DNA of 64,000 nt from Mytilus edulis (GCF_963676685.1 NC_092344.1:87512749-87576748), one strand, 5' to 3'. Counted from the stretch's first letter, positions 35,644-48,924 are shown. Translations and numbers: made by a program. The notes: generated by a model not told the origin, from the sequence alone.

Positions 35644-38600
35644 GATATCAGTTACTCTTTTCACAATCAAAGAAAAATCTATAATAAATACTTCCTCATG
35701 TAAAGCAATTTTCTTATTAATTCAATGTAAAATATTTCCTGAAATTACTTGTAGCAGTATTCTGTATCAACAGAAGAAAAATCTCCATTTGCCAATTATT
35801 AACAAGTGTAAAAAAAAATCTTTAATTTATGCTGACAGATGCCGTCTTTTTTTAAATTTATTTATTTATTTAAAAAAAAAACTCTCTTAAACTAGTCAAT
35901 TTCACTTCATTTTCTCATATATTCTTTTCACTTGCAGTGTGTACATGTGTATGTTATGCTTCAATCAAAACAAAAAGGCAAACATTAAATATTTCTTCTA
36001 ATACAGCTAAATACAATAGCATTAGTGGCATGACAAAATCTTCATATTAAAAAAATAAATAAGTAAAAACAAATTTTAATAAAAATCAAGAGTTGTATAA
36101 ATGCTTTAAAAGTATCAATTCAACATCAAATTTACAAACAATGAATTTGTATATATATCTATATATTATTTAATACATCAAAAATAATATTATAACACAC
36201 AATAATCTTTTTACAGCCTAATTTACATGTAGTAAAACACATGATTTTGTATTTGTTTATTAGACATTCAAAGTGACAAGTTTTCTTAAGGATTTTGGAT
36301 GGCATGTGATAGAACCATTTTGATTAGCAAATCTAAGGTTAAATGTATGTTTTCAACTTTTCCTTGATAAATTCATGCGAAAAATTTCTGGAAAATGATT
36401 TGGTTTTCTTTCCCTATAAACCATATAAAACCCATTCTTTATATTTTCTTGAAATCCGAAATATGATTAAGACATACTAGGGTTTCATATAACATTGAAC
36501 CTGATTATCTTATTTTCCCCCTTTCATGCCTGTTGTATAAAGTTGAACTTTTCTACAGTTATTTTCAACCCATGTAGAAATCTTAGTTTCTATTCATAAG
36601 ATTAAGGAAATAAAACGTTACAGAATATTGAGTGTTTGTATCACTGCAGTATAAAATTGAAATCACATTTTATTTTATTTTGACTTTAAAAAATGTGGAA
36701 TTTTGACATAGATGAATTTGTATATGTCCTAGAATGAAAATAGATTTTCAACACATCTTATACAATTGAATTTTTCTGACACAAACTAATAGATGTCCAA
36801 GATCTTATAAGTATATTTTCAATTTTCCCAGTAATTTCTTGTAAAATAAAACATAAAACCTCAGGTCCTAGGATTATGTGTATTACTGCTTTAATCTTAA
36901 AACTGAAAGTTCATTTGTTGTCACAGGTGTTATGATAAAAAATAAATTAAATACAAATATTTACCATTATACAGTAATTTAATTGAATACTTTAAGTACT
37001 GTGCCACATAATTCATTACCCTAAATATTATTTTTTTACAAATAAACACCATAATATCTTTTAAAAAATTTTCATAAACAAAAAATTGTTTAACAAGTGG
37101 TTCCTTACAATTGACTTCAACTTAATTTGTGAATAGAAATTTATAAGTCATAAACCTTTGGCCTCCTCTCTTTCAAGTCTGCAACTGTGCGTATAACATG
37201 TCAATTTAGAATCCATACCCACAACAGAGCTTAAAAATATCATAATATCTTGGCATAAAATCAGCACTGTCTTTTAAGTCTTATTGGAAAAGGGTCTTCA
37301 TAGTTCATATCATCATAAACTGCTTGGAGGGTACTCAAAATATAATTTAGAAAAATTCAAAAGTCTGACTTAAAAGTATGAAGGCATTCTAAGAGTGTGA
37401 TCACTGCATGTTAATAATTTTTTTGAGGTGGAAGCAAATAAAAACAAATGTGAAAAATAAAGATGAAGGAAAAAAGCCAAGTGATTACTTAAACTTGATG
37501 CTGACTCTTTCATCCTAATAAAAATGCTTTAACAGATTTCCAATGTTTGTCAAAGGACTGACCAACTTATAAAACCTGTTTACTCAATTTTACTTTTCAT
37601 GCCCTAAAGAAGAAAAGAAGAAGTCAGGCATACTTTGTTACTTTTCAAATTTAAATATGCAATAATTAAACATTTATATAAATTATTAAAATATCGACTT
37701 TTGTAAAAATCATATAAAAATAAAACTTGAACAAAAAATAACAATCTTCAATGCTTCAATAAACAAGTGGGTACTATATCTAACAACCAGTGTTTGTTAA
37801 ACTTTTTAAACTTTTGTTCAATGTAACAATAAACATGCATCTACCCCTAATCATTGATAACTAAAAGAAGAAATAGATGACAATTATGACAGTTGGCTTT
37901 ATATTATATATCAAAACATGAAACAGGAAACAGGAATGAAAAAGACAAACTCGAACTAAACTGGTGTCTAGAAGTCAACACACTTTGCTTAAATTTAGAA
38001 AGGGTTTTGCTATAAATATTCAATAGATATACCAAGATGTGGTGTGAGTGTCAATGAGACAACTCTCCATCCAAATAACATGGTTATGTTGATACAGCAT
38101 TTTCCTTAACATAAACTCTTGAAAACTTGTCCGATTAGGCACTGACTTCTAGAGATATAAAATATCTGGGCTTCTTTTTTTTATTTTATGAGAAATAAAT
38201 CTTCATATCCAATTGCAAATAACAACAAAAATTCATATGCCTGTATATGTAGGCTATAAATAGGCCTATAGTTCACATATTAATTTCAAATAATAATTCT
38301 TGATAAAGTTTACCAAAAAAAAAAAATACTGGTTTTTATCACTAAAAATTGGGAAGACACAAAAAGGGGATACAAACAATTTTATCTTTCCATACTCTTT
38401 CCTTAAAAAAAGAAAAAGATATGAACAAAAAACCATGATTTTTTTTGTTGCCACTTGGGTTCCTTTAAACCATTAAAATTAATGGTTTGGGTTTCAATAA
38501 TATAAATAATAAGGCCAATATGTCAGTCATATTGTTTTTTTGGTTTTTTTTGTGATTTAGTATTCGGAAAATATGGTTTTGGTTCTGGTATTATATATAC

Positions 38601-39619
38601 TGGATTACTAATACTTGCTCTATCAAATTTAAAATGTTTAACCAGTTTTTTATCATTTCTGAGGGACATTTTGATACAAATTTGATACAAAATGTCAGGG
38701 TAAAAACACTGCTGTTTGGAGAATTGTTTTTGAAGATATCTTTGTGAAAACATTTTGGTCAGCGTTCAAACCTTACACACGAACCTTTATTTAAAACCTA
38801 AATAATAACTTCTTTTTTTCAACATTTACTAATAAATATTAATTAGCAAAATGGCCTAACTTGTATTTCTTCACCAAAAAAAGATTCAAATTTGATAATA
38901 AGCATTATACCCCTCCTTCTGTTAAATTAACAAACAAAAAATCAAATAACCAAAGTAAATAATTTTGGCAATATTTCAACTTTTGTTAAACAAACAGTTG
39001 CTTGACAATACTCTAACTAACCATGCTAAACATAGTAGCACCACATCTTAAATATGCTAACATTTAAATATTTGTTTAATCATTAAGATAAGATCAAGTT
39101 TTGATATTTTTCAAAATGAAGCTTGATAAAAAATATATACTAATACTTAAATAGTTATTGTCAGCTCTTTAAATTCATTTCATTAACAATATATAAACAA
39201 CAGTAGACATAACTGTCATAATAGACATATCTATTTATATTTTTTTAAATTTCATTTTAAAGCATAAAGCTTAAAATAAAGTATCTAAATAGGAGGGTAA
39301 GAAAGAACATCCAGTATTCAGGAAATATAAAAACAAAAGATTGCATTATATCCAATAAAAATTTAAATGTCAAGATAAGCTATTTTTTTTTTTTATTTTC
39401 TTTAAAAAAATACATGAACAGTTATCGTTAAAAATCCTTATGTTTTTATGAAAAAGTGAGATACCAGCTTTTCGTACCACATGAGTTACATATATGAATG
39501 ATCATACTGAAACTAGTAAAAATATTAATGATACTTATTTGAGAATTGCTTCTGTAACATAAATTGTAACAAAAAATAAATAAATGCAGTCTCTTAATAT
39601 ACATGCTACAGACACATTT

Positions 39620-42600
39620 TCATTCATAAAATCTATGATTCATCATATTATATAACATAGGGTGTCTGTAAGCTTCCTGATTTTCACCTGTGGCAGCGGC
39701 TGTGCCTGGACGTGGTACAAAGTCTCTTTCCTGAACCACGCTTGCACCTGATGGATGTGATAATTTAGCTGAGGCAGCGGCTGCCGCAGCATATTGCTTA
39801 TCTAAACTATATGGACTGTTCTGAAAATAACCCCTTGTGTATTCACGGTCAAACACAGAATGTTGTCCGGGCACACCTGGTGGTAAGAATGGACTATTTG
39901 TAGCATCAGGAATATGCTGGGCATGATATACAGGATCCCGTGAGTACATGTATTTGTCAAGATGAAATGATGAGTTCAACATGTTACTACTAAACATACT
40001 AGATGCAGTTGTCTGAGGTAGTGCCCTGAAGTCTGTGATGCCTGTAGATGATTGACGGTATCGTTCATCAAATGTTTTTTGAGATGTATGTGCAGCAGCA
40101 GCTCGGTTATACTCAGTGAGAGTTGAAGCCCCAGGATATGTATGCCCACTAAAGTAACTACCAATGTCAAATCTGTCCATTGGGAAAGTGTCATGTGCAA
40201 GTTCTGGCCTCTGTGCTTGTGGAAGACCAGGAAAGACATTTCTATCTGCCACTGCACGTCGAGACTGCTCAAACATAAATTCACGTCCAGGAAGATAGTT
40301 GTCCTTTCCAAATATTGAAGCTGATGGAGCTGCTGTTGGCCTATCGATTGTGCGTCCTAAATATGGACTTTGACTCCAATGAGCTGGTCTAACCTCCTGA
40401 CTAGCCCAAGTGTTGTGAAAGGGATTTCTAGCCATAGTTGCCATAGCAGCAGTGGAGCTACTAAACATATCTTCACGAGGTGGCACAGTTGTTGGTCTTC
40501 GAAGTAATGATGCATTATTATGTTGAGCTAAGGCATTGTCTGCCATTCTATGCAAATTTTGTAATGCATTCGGGTCACCCTGTGATAGAAAAGGAGTACT
40601 CATTCTTTGCCTCTGTAAAATTGCATCATTTTCTGAAAATCGCATGAAAGTTGAAGGAGTTGATACTGAAGGGAATGGACTTTCTGCTGAATGAATAATT
40701 GGTGCTTCTCGTGTAGTTGGAGGCATAAATGTGTTCATAGAGCTAATACTTTCATAAACATTGTCAGGTATTCTATCAGATGATCTTGATACATTTTCAC
40801 TTCTACTACTGTAATGATCCTCAGTTTGACGGTCAATGGACAATATTTCCATTCTTTTATTCGACATGTCGCTACCCTGACTATTTTCTCTGTCATTACT
40901 ATTTGTACTAAGGTTCAAAGGTGGTGCATTTGCACTGAGATTCAAAGGTGGCAAGTCTTTCTGAGGTGAACTTGGAATCTCAATTGGCTCTGATGTTGGT
41001 TCATTTTGAGAATTCATCCTTTCAATTCGATCATCCTCTGAGCGGCTAGCCGAATCAAACTGTTGAAGGTACTGTCCTAGATATTCTTTGTCAACTTCTG
41101 GCATAGTTGATTCCGATTGAGAGCCATAATCAGGATTTGCATTTGATTGTGGTTCAGGTTGTTGTATTGGTTCCATGATAGGAGATTGAGTATTAGGCAA
41201 ATTTTCAGCTTCCAAATTAGAATATGGAAGACTGGCTTCCCTTTCATTTCGCTTTTCTTCTACTGAAACTTCTCTAGATGGTGTAGCTGTGTAGCTTCCA
41301 GATAGTGCCTCAACAGAATCTCCTTCTCTCCTATTTTCAAATCCTGTTTGGCTAAGAGTACTTGGCCCATAATCTATTGTTTGGACAGATTTAGGAGGAG
41401 ATGACTCAAAGTCCCTTGGTGTATGTGCAGGAACACTATGAATATGTTCTGTAATATTTGATTTGGGTGGAGTTGACTCAAAGTCCCGACCAGGTGTGTC
41501 CATCTCATCTGGTCCTGATTCAATATCTCCCTCATCACTGTCAACAACAGGTGGAGGTCTAGGAGCAGGAGGTGGTTTTAAATCATCTTCAAAATCTGTG
41601 TCAATACCACTACTCATTTTGTCTGATTCTTGTTCACCTTGCTTTTCAACTACGACACTTTCATTTTCAATTTGAGGTTCTTTCTTTTCTTCAGTTTTTT
41701 CTTCAATCTTTGCTTCAATGTTCACCTCAATCTTTTCTTCAATCTTTGCCTCAGTCTTAACTTCAGTCTTTGTTTCTATTTCTTCCTCCTCCTCATCCTC
41801 ATCATCATCCTCCTTTTCTGATTGCTTGTTCTCCAAATTTGAAACAAGATGTGCGTTTTCCTTTAAGTTTTCATCTCCTATATATTCTCTAGTATCATCA
41901 TCATCTTCATCAGGATTTGGCGTACTTAATAGAGGAACATCTACAGTGTCATCATCATCTTCATTCTCCCTTGGAATAGTTTCATCTCCCTCTTTTTCAG
42001 AATCATTTTCATCATGATTACTTTCATCATCTTTTGTTTCATCCTTTTTCTTGTCTTCTTTTTCAGACTCAGAAGGTGGTCTTACTTTTCTTGGTCTTCC
42101 TGCTTTCTTCTTAATTTTGTTAATGGGTGATTTTACTACAGCTTTTTTACTCTTTTCATCCAAAATTACACTTTTAGGTTTCCTCCCTCTTTTCTTTGGA
42201 ATCTTTTCTACTTTTTTACGACCTCGCCTTCCTTTTGGTGTGACTTCACTCTTTTCATCCTCTTCCTCCTTTTTCTCCTCCACAGCTTTTTCAACTTTCA
42301 ATTTTGATTTTTTTGGTCCCCTCTTTCTTTTCACAACAGCATTTTCCTCTTTTTCTTCCTTTTTTATATTATCCTCCTTTGCATCCACAGTTTCAAAGCT
42401 AAGATCAGTTTCAGGTTCTGCATAATTTATTTTCTTCTTTTTCCCTCGCCTCACAACTTTCGGTTTGGTAGTTACTATTTTTTCAATACTGTCCTTATTG
42501 TCAGGATATTCTGTATCAGTTGGTTCATCTTCATTTTCAATTTTAGCTTCTACTTTCACTTTTTTGTCTACTTTCACTTTATTTTCTACTTTCACTTTAT

Positions 42601-45600
42601 TATCTACTTTCTCATTTGATTTATTTAAATGATTAATAGGTCTCTGAACAGGTAATGGTAATGGGACCATTACAGATTCATCACCAAATTCATCGTCAGA
42701 TTTAAATTCATAGAGATCAACCACTTTATTTGCTACAAGAGAATCAGACTTTGCATCGTCATTAGTTTTATTACCAGTAGAAGTGTCAGCACTGTTTGAT
42801 TTATCAATAACTGAATCATCTGGAGTTTCAATATCCTCACTTTTTGCTACTGCATTCACGATTGCAGTTATTAAGTCTAAGCTTGAGTCTAAAGAATTAA
42901 CAGTGATGTCATTCTCTGATTTTACAACTACATCACCAGAAGCAGATTTTTCTTTTCGCTTTTCCCTTTTTTTGAAAACAATGTTATGAATTTTTTGCAA
43001 GTGATAACGGAGAGAACTTTTCTGTCGACATTTGAAATCACACATATTACAGGACACTGGTTTTTCATTTGTGTGCTGCCGAAGATGGACTCTCAGATTG
43101 TCTGCATGTCTAAATGCTTTACCACAATATGAACAACCATACTTTCTCTCTCCTGTTAAAATATAGAAATAAATGGTTAACACAGATTTATGTCTCAACT
43201 ACTTGTATCAATACTGAATTAATAACATCTCAAATTGTCAATATCAGACATGTATTATACATGTATATTTCATTTCAAACATGTCTTTCTTTGGTGGGGT
43301 TTGTGTAGCTCAAGTCTCAGTCTTTGGTTTTCTATGTTGTCAATTGTATACTATTGTTTGTCTTTTGGTTGTCATTCATTTTTTGTCATGCATGGCTTTT
43401 CTTCTTTTTTCTGACAATGAGTTTGAAAATCTCTTTTGCTATCTTTTGCCACTCTTTTATTGTATATTATTTGCTAGTTGTGTTTTTTACTGATGTTTTC
43501 GTTCAGTTGTGGATTGTAATGATTCAAAGAAGGTCAGTACCAACATTAATACAAATGTATGTAACTTCATCATTTTAATTTTGAAATATATTTACTGAGC
43601 CTTTTGCGATCTTAACTTATTAATGACTTCATGGTTCAGCTAACAAGCAAGCTAACCAAAGATTCTACCTTTATCTATACACTCAATGCATTTTGCTGTA
43701 ACATAATCTGAATTATATACAAAATGCATTTGTTATATATATATATATATAACCAACCAGATGACTAATAGTACATTACCTGAATGTGTTACTAAATGAC
43801 GATCTAGATGACTTCTTTTGAAAAATGAAAAGTCACATCCAGAATGAGCACAAATAAATTTCTTTTCTGCTTGATGATGAAAATCTTGCAAATGATTTTT
43901 GAGTAGTTTATGTGACCGAAATGATTTTTCACAATCCTCAACAGTACATTTGAAAGGTGTTCCTGTTTTATGAACTACACAATGACCGGATAATGCACCT
44001 GAAGTCCGAAACTCTTTATGGCACTGTTTACACTTGAAAGGTTTGTCAATACTATGCCATTTTAAATGCCTTCTCATATTATCTTCCGAGTGAAACATTT
44101 TTTCACAATCCTCGTAAGTACATTTGAATTGCTTTATTCTTGAACTATGAATGTTAACAAGGTGTTTCTTTAAGTTTGCTTTGTAGTTAGATTTGTACGA
44201 ACACTGTGGACAAGAAAACTTTTTCGGACCATCAGGATCGTGTTTTAGGATATGAGATTTTAAAGATGATTCATATTTGAACTCCTTTTCACAATGAGGA
44301 CACTTAAATGGAACTGGACCCTGACAACTTTCCATGTGTTGTTCTAGTGTTATTTCAGCACAGTGTACATATCTACTACACTTTCGACATAGTTTATGAT
44401 CCATACGTTCCTTGTGTTCTCGGTGCATATGGTCTTTTAATTCATCATCAGACTCACAGTAAAAGCTACATCGTAAGCACATAAAAATATTGTGAGAATG
44501 AAGATGCTTTGCCAACATTGCTCTTTTGTGTGCAGTATAGTCACAATGTTGACAATTGTACACACTATCTGTTTTTGATCTCTTTTTTGAAGAACTTTGG
44601 TTTTCAATAGATTTATTTTCTGAACTAACACTATCATTAAGGTTTTCTTTATCTTCACTTTGATTTAAATTTTCCTTTGATACATCATCACATTCCATAT
44701 TGCTCTCATTTATTGTTTCTGAATATACACATGTTTTGTCTTCATCCTTACATTCAACATGAGATTCTTCATCTTTCTTTGTTTCATCAGCTGTTTCCAA
44801 TTCTGTATTCTCATCTTGTCCATCCATTACCAATTTTGCTTGATAAACAAAGCATTTTTTCAAATGTCTTGTATTAGCTGCCTTTCCAACTGATACTTTC
44901 TTACAATAAGTGCAGACAATCTCCTCTAATGGTTTCATTTTCCTTTTTTCTTTTTTCTCTCCTTTCTCAGTGTCTATTGGTTTTTCACTTTTTCCTTCAT
45001 TATCAGCTTGATTCTTACTATTAGGTTTTTCACTGTTATTTTCAATATCATTTTCATTTTCAGTTTTTGTATCATCTTTATTGTTATCATTCACATTATC
45101 AGCCTTTTCAGATTTAACTTCTATCTTATCAGACTTGATTTCAGCACTATCACTTTTTTCTTGGTTTTCAACTGGTTTTTTCTTTCTTATTTTCTTCTTT
45201 TTTACTTTCACAACAGTACTTTCTTTCAATTCACTAGGCTTCTCCATTGTCAAAGATTCACCCTTCACCATTTCAACACTTTCATTTTTATCAGTAGTAT
45301 CATCTATTGATGGTTTTATTTCACTCTGACATGAGGGTTTTATTTCACTCTGTGAAAGCTTTGCTTTCTTTTTGATCGCTTTTGGTTTTAAAATGATATC
45401 TTCTTTAATCAAAGACTTATTCTTACGAGATTTCACAACCTTTTTACATTTATTATTATCAGTTGATTCATTTGTGACAGATTCTACATGTTCTATATCT
45501 TTGTCATTCTTTTCAATTACAAAATCATCATCTTTAATATTCATGAATTCATTTTCATCAAAGTTGAGTTTGCGCTTCTTTGGGGTAGAACAACGTGGGG

Positions 45601-46420
45601 ATTTTGAACGTGACCTTTTTTTCTTGCCAGAACTATCTCCTTCTTCCTTTGATGGGTCATGTTCTTCATCACTTTGATATTTACGATTTTTAACAGGAGT
45701 CCGTTTTGAGGAGCGAGGAGAAACACTGAGACTGTCAGATGTGTTAAAACTACTAGACTTTTCTGATTCTTCTTTATGTAATTCATCAGCATCAGTGTCT
45801 TCTGTCATATTGGATTTTTGTTTTGATTTTGTTGATCTTGATCTATTTTTAGATTTTGGAGAAACTTTTTCTTTACTTCCCAAATCAACAACACAATTAT
45901 TATGGACATCTTTACTATCTTTACTCTTATTGTTTTTCTTGTCGGACATTTTCCTCTTTTTTACATCTTTTACAGTGGTTGTTTTCTTTGTCTTTGAAGG
46001 TGGTTCTAGTTTTCTTTTTTCTCCTTCTGGTTCACATTTTTCAATATCATTAATGTCTTCATTGTGATGTACATTATTCTCTACAACTTTCTTTGATTTT
46101 TTAGGTGGAGTCTTTTTCTTTACACTAATTTCTACGTTATCATCTTCCATTTTTTCATGATTCTCATCTTTATCATTTTTATTTTCCTCCATTTTTTCAT
46201 TGTCCAATTCAGGTTCTTCATCATCAATATTATTTTCCTGAACTCCAGAGTCATTGTCCTCGATCATTTCTTCCTCCTTGTCAGAAGAGTTCGCCATAGT
46301 TTCTTCTTCAACTTGTACTGACAAAGCTGACAATTTAGAAATGCCTTCATCAAGAGTAACTAGTCCAGGCTCTCTTGACCTAGCTTTGTCAATCCTCTTT
46401 GGTTCCTTGTAAGTCCTCAT
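39620..46420 (-). CDS. Giant C2H2 zinc-finger, AT-hook nuclear protein (two coding exons, 2057 aa)
   Basis: Two long ORFs join into one gene. Exon 46420-43780 ends HLVTHSG at a gtaatg donor. The next exon starts at 43152 after a tttaacag acceptor with ERKYGC, so a standard HSGERKY finger linker is rebuilt across the intron; the total is 6174 nt including the stop. Residues 1 to about 495 are a charged Lys/Glu/Ser-rich tract with nuclear-localisation clusters (KKTPPKKSKK, TPKKRKL). A lone CTYCKK...HLKKC zinc knuckle sits near residue 500. About ten C2H2 fingers follow between residues 621 and 935; the last two are on the second exon. AT-hook-like motifs (GRRGRKK, KKRGRKPKS, KAGRPRK) lie near 1185-1240 inside a long acidic region. 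Two PPLNLS motifs near 1610-1630 resemble CtBP-binding PxDLS sites. The C-terminal third is Ser/Pro/Met/Ala-rich. It is probably a chromatin-bound transcriptional regulator. I do not recognise a named orthologue. The start ATG has A at -3. Confidence 0.88.
43285..43520 (+). repeat. Mussel dispersed repeat fragment in the zinc-finger gene intron
   Basis: The phrases 'tggtggggtttgtgtagctc' and 'ttctatgttgtcaattgtat' and the module up to 'ttgccactcttttattgtat' match a repeat I recall as abundant in Mytilus. The small plus-strand frames here are repeat-derived. Confidence 0.55.
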
Positions 46421-46473
46421 CCTGATTTAAGTCTTAACAACTCAAATTTACCTAGCCCATACTATCTTTTGCC
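46421..46473 (-). other. 5' UTR part of the zinc-finger start exon
   Basis: A cattacag acceptor ends at 46474, so the exon carrying the start codon begins at 46473. The 53 untranslated bases have stops in all three frames before the ATG at 46420, so translation cannot enter from upstream exons and the start is fixed. Confidence 0.6.
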
Positions 46474-47850
46474 CTGTAATGAAAAAGAAAATTCATTGTG
46501 ATGTAATATGATTGAAATTTATTTTTAAATAAGCATTCTGTGAGTATTGCATAGCAATTCATAGTCCCTCATCGGTTAAAAATTCATTGTATTGGAACAA
46601 AATTTTAACTTGATCTATAACCATGATAACTTGTTATGGTGTAAACTATATAACAGATATCAAGTCAAAATCTTCAAGCATGACAAAAAAAAGTGTTGAA
46701 AACTGATAATTTAAGTGATTTTTCTAAGTCAAAGGAACATAAGTTTGAACAAAATCATAAAACCAGAACAAAATTCGAACTTGATCTGTAACTTGTCATG
46801 ATAAAGCAATATGCGGTCATTGTTCCCCCCAGATATTTCATTTAGCAATCTGGTAAACAGGGAAATTACAACATTCATAACACAATCATAAAACAAATTC
46901 AGATAGCATCACATGAGGATAAAAGGCCCTAGGGACATAAGGGAGAACACATTATGCCAAAATTCAAATCAATATCTTCGATGACGAAAAAAAGTGCAAA
47001 AAACTTATTATTTAAGTGAATTTTCTAAGTCAAAGGATCATATCTCTGTACAAAATCATCAGAACGGAACAAAACTCGATTTTGATCTGTAACTTGTGGT
47101 GATAAACCAATACACTTATTATAAAATTAATACCTTCAAGGATGACAAAAAAAATGTGGCAAACTGATTATTTTAGTGAATTTTCTAAGTTAGAGGCCCA
47201 AATTTCGAGATAAAACAAAACACAGATTATCAAATCAATACTTCAAGCATGAGTCAAAAAAAGTGTGGAAAACTGATTTGTCAGACTGACGGTGCAAACC
47301 TTAAGTAAAGTCCCCTTTGACTTTGTAGCTAGATAAATAGCATAAATGGGAAGTAAAACTGGACATTGCATTGTGTTAAGCATTAGAATTGGTTTAACTA
47401 CACTTAAAGACAAAGGTAGATAACTCAAATATCAAATATCAAATAATTAACAATGCCATCATCAATATTTTTTAGAACATGGATACACAACATTTTTTAT
47501 ATATGAGAATGTAATTCGTTGAGTCTGGAAAAGTCTGGAAAATTGACAAGTATCAAGTCAGCCCCAATAATAAGTGTTGTGAATAAGTTTCAAAACATTT
47601 GGTTGAAGGAAACTTAAGTTAGAGAAAGGAAATGTAAAATTCAGCAATTTTTCCATTTGTAAAAGGGCATTAATATAGATTAGAAAGTGACACCCCCAAT
47701 ATTTAAACTCTATCTGTATTTTGTTGTTATAAGAGTTGTGTATAAGTTTCATAACATTTGGTTGAGGCATACTAAGGTTTATTAGAGAACAGAAACCTAG
47801 TATTCAGCAATTTTTCCATTTGTTAAGGGGCATAACACCTGAACACTAGA
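46474..47850. repeat. Diverged repeats upstream of the zinc-finger coding exon
   Basis: 46660-47280 carries three diverged units sharing 'atcaatac/atctt-caagcatgac', 'aaaagtgt-gaaaactgat' and 'gtgaattttctaagt'. 47560-47850 is a copy of the 'GGGCATAACTCTAGAACAG' family. No gene recognised. Confidence 0.6.
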
Positions 47851-48046
47851 ATGGTAATTAGTAATCAAAAGTACCAGGATTATAATTTAGTACGCCAGAC
47901 GCGCGTTTCGTCTACATAAGACTCATCAGTGACGCTCATATCAAAATCTCTATTAAGCCAATCAAGTAAAAAGTTGAAGAGCATTGAGGATCCAAAATTC
48001 CAAAAAGTTGTGCCAAATACAGCTAAGGTAATCTATGCCTGGGATA
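47851..48046 (-). mobile_element. Hammerhead-bearing short element inserted in a dispersed repeat
   Basis: The host repeat reads '...ctgaacactaga' before and 'aaagtgatgctaccc...' after this block; these phrases are adjacent in other family members, so about 196 bases are an insertion. Read on the minus strand it contains 'ttagctgtatttggcacaac' and 'ggatcctcaatgctcttcaa', then the ribozyme core, then 'ataatcctggtac'. I recall this unit as very common in Mytilus. It may derive from a Penelope-like element or retrozyme. Confidence 0.6.
47891..47938 (-). ncRNA. Type I hammerhead ribozyme core
   Basis: On the minus strand the order is stem I strand GCGTCA (47935-47930), CTGATGA (47929-47923), stem II GTCT/AGAC with loop TATGT (47922-47910), GAAA (47909-47906), stem III CGC/GCG closed by the A-U pair (47905-47899), cleavage C at 47898, then TGGCGT (47897-47892), which pairs with the stem I strand (four Watson-Crick and two wobble pairs). 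All core nucleotides match the hammerhead consensus CUGANGA...GAAA...UH. Stem III has no loop, so cleavage would be expected mainly from dimeric or paired copies. Not tested. Confidence 0.75.
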
Positions 48047-48430
48047 AAAGTGATGCTACCCAAGCTGAAACTTGATCTGAGATTTGTGATAACAAGAATT
48101 GTGTATAAGTATACTATCATAAAATTATGGATGAGGCAAACTAAAGTTAGAAAACAGAAACAAAATTTCAGATTTTTTTTCCATTTGCAAAGAGGCATAA
48201 CTCTAGAATGGTGCAAGTGATGCTACCAAATTCAAACTAGATCTGTGTTTGTTGAAAACGAGTATTGTGTATAAATTTCTGAGACATAACATTTGGTTAA
48301 GACAAACTACAGTAAAAGAACAGAAAGCAATTTTGGGACTTACCTACGAAGGAACATACAGGTGGACAGAGGTAAAACTTATTGCTCCTTCCACTATGAC
48401 TAGGGGCATAAAAGAAAAAGAATTAACCTT
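48047..48430 (+). repeat. 'GGGCATAACTCTAGAACAG' family repeat, copy
   Basis: It continues the host repeat after the hammerhead insertion: 'aacttgatctgagatttgtg', 'aggcataactctagaatggt', ending 'tgactaggggcataaaag'. Confidence 0.75.
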
Positions 48431-48691
48431 GAATGCTGCATCAACTTAAAAATAATGAATCTGTGAAGAACAGTTTTTAATGCTCAAAATCCCCACCAAT
48501 CATAAGATCGTGTTATAGAACTCATCCTTATATCATCAATATCTTGTCAAATATACGTTAAATTGTCCTAAATACAATGTAGGATGCATGCACTGTAATG
48601 GATTTTAATCAAGTTCCCAATAAGGTAGTACCATAAACACAGATTAATTATTATACCAGAGGGAAGAACCATTTTTAATGAACTCTCTTAC

Positions 48692-48756
48692 CTCTTGTAC
48701 TTTCTCTTTCAAGGGGAAGAACTCACAACTGAACATCCTCTTTTCACGTAATTCAT
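48692..48756 (-). other. Likely upstream (5' UTR) exon of the zinc-finger gene
   Basis: A 65-base block has a good acceptor (ttttcag before ATGAATT) and a good donor (AAGAG then gtaagag) on the minus strand, 2.2 kb upstream of the coding exon. Spliced to 46473 it cannot stay open: frame 1 stops at a TGA inside the exon, and another frame encodes ELREKRMFSCEFFPLKEKVQ and stops three codons into the next exon. It would therefore carry short upstream ORFs. That third-frame peptide looks protein-like, so an alternative isoform or a different gene is possible. Assignment to the zinc-finger gene rests on strand and proximity only. Confidence 0.45.
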
Positions 48757-48924
48757 CTGAAAATAATAAAAATTGTTATAGGCCAATGTAATCTATTAAC
48801 CTTTGAGAGCAAATTCACATGTCCAAATATTAGTGATCAATACAAAGTATAAATTTAATCCATGCTACAAATGTATATACTGGTAGTACATTTTGTGTAC
48901 ATTGTGTGTATATATATATATATA

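Larger units (their letters stand above)
32600..39619 (-). other. AT-rich, nearly repeat-free tract downstream of the zinc-finger stop; possible long 3' UTR
   Basis: In contrast to the rest of the window this 7 kb holds almost none of the dispersed mussel repeats. The exceptions are two small MITEs (34819-35210, 35509-35643), a C-run (34148-34165), a 46-bp tandem duplication (about 33281-33370) and a short mussel-repeat scrap at 38035-38080. No coding frame is convincing. The nearest minus-strand AATAAA is at 39397-39392, about 225 bases past the stop. Others lie much further on, so either a short or a very long 3' UTR is possible. Confidence 0.35.

Noticed and set aside
41463-46067. Many plus-strand ORFs of 60-124 codons opposite the zinc-finger exons
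   Set aside because: Serine/phenylalanine-rich shadows of the Lys/Glu-rich coding strand, with no independent signals.
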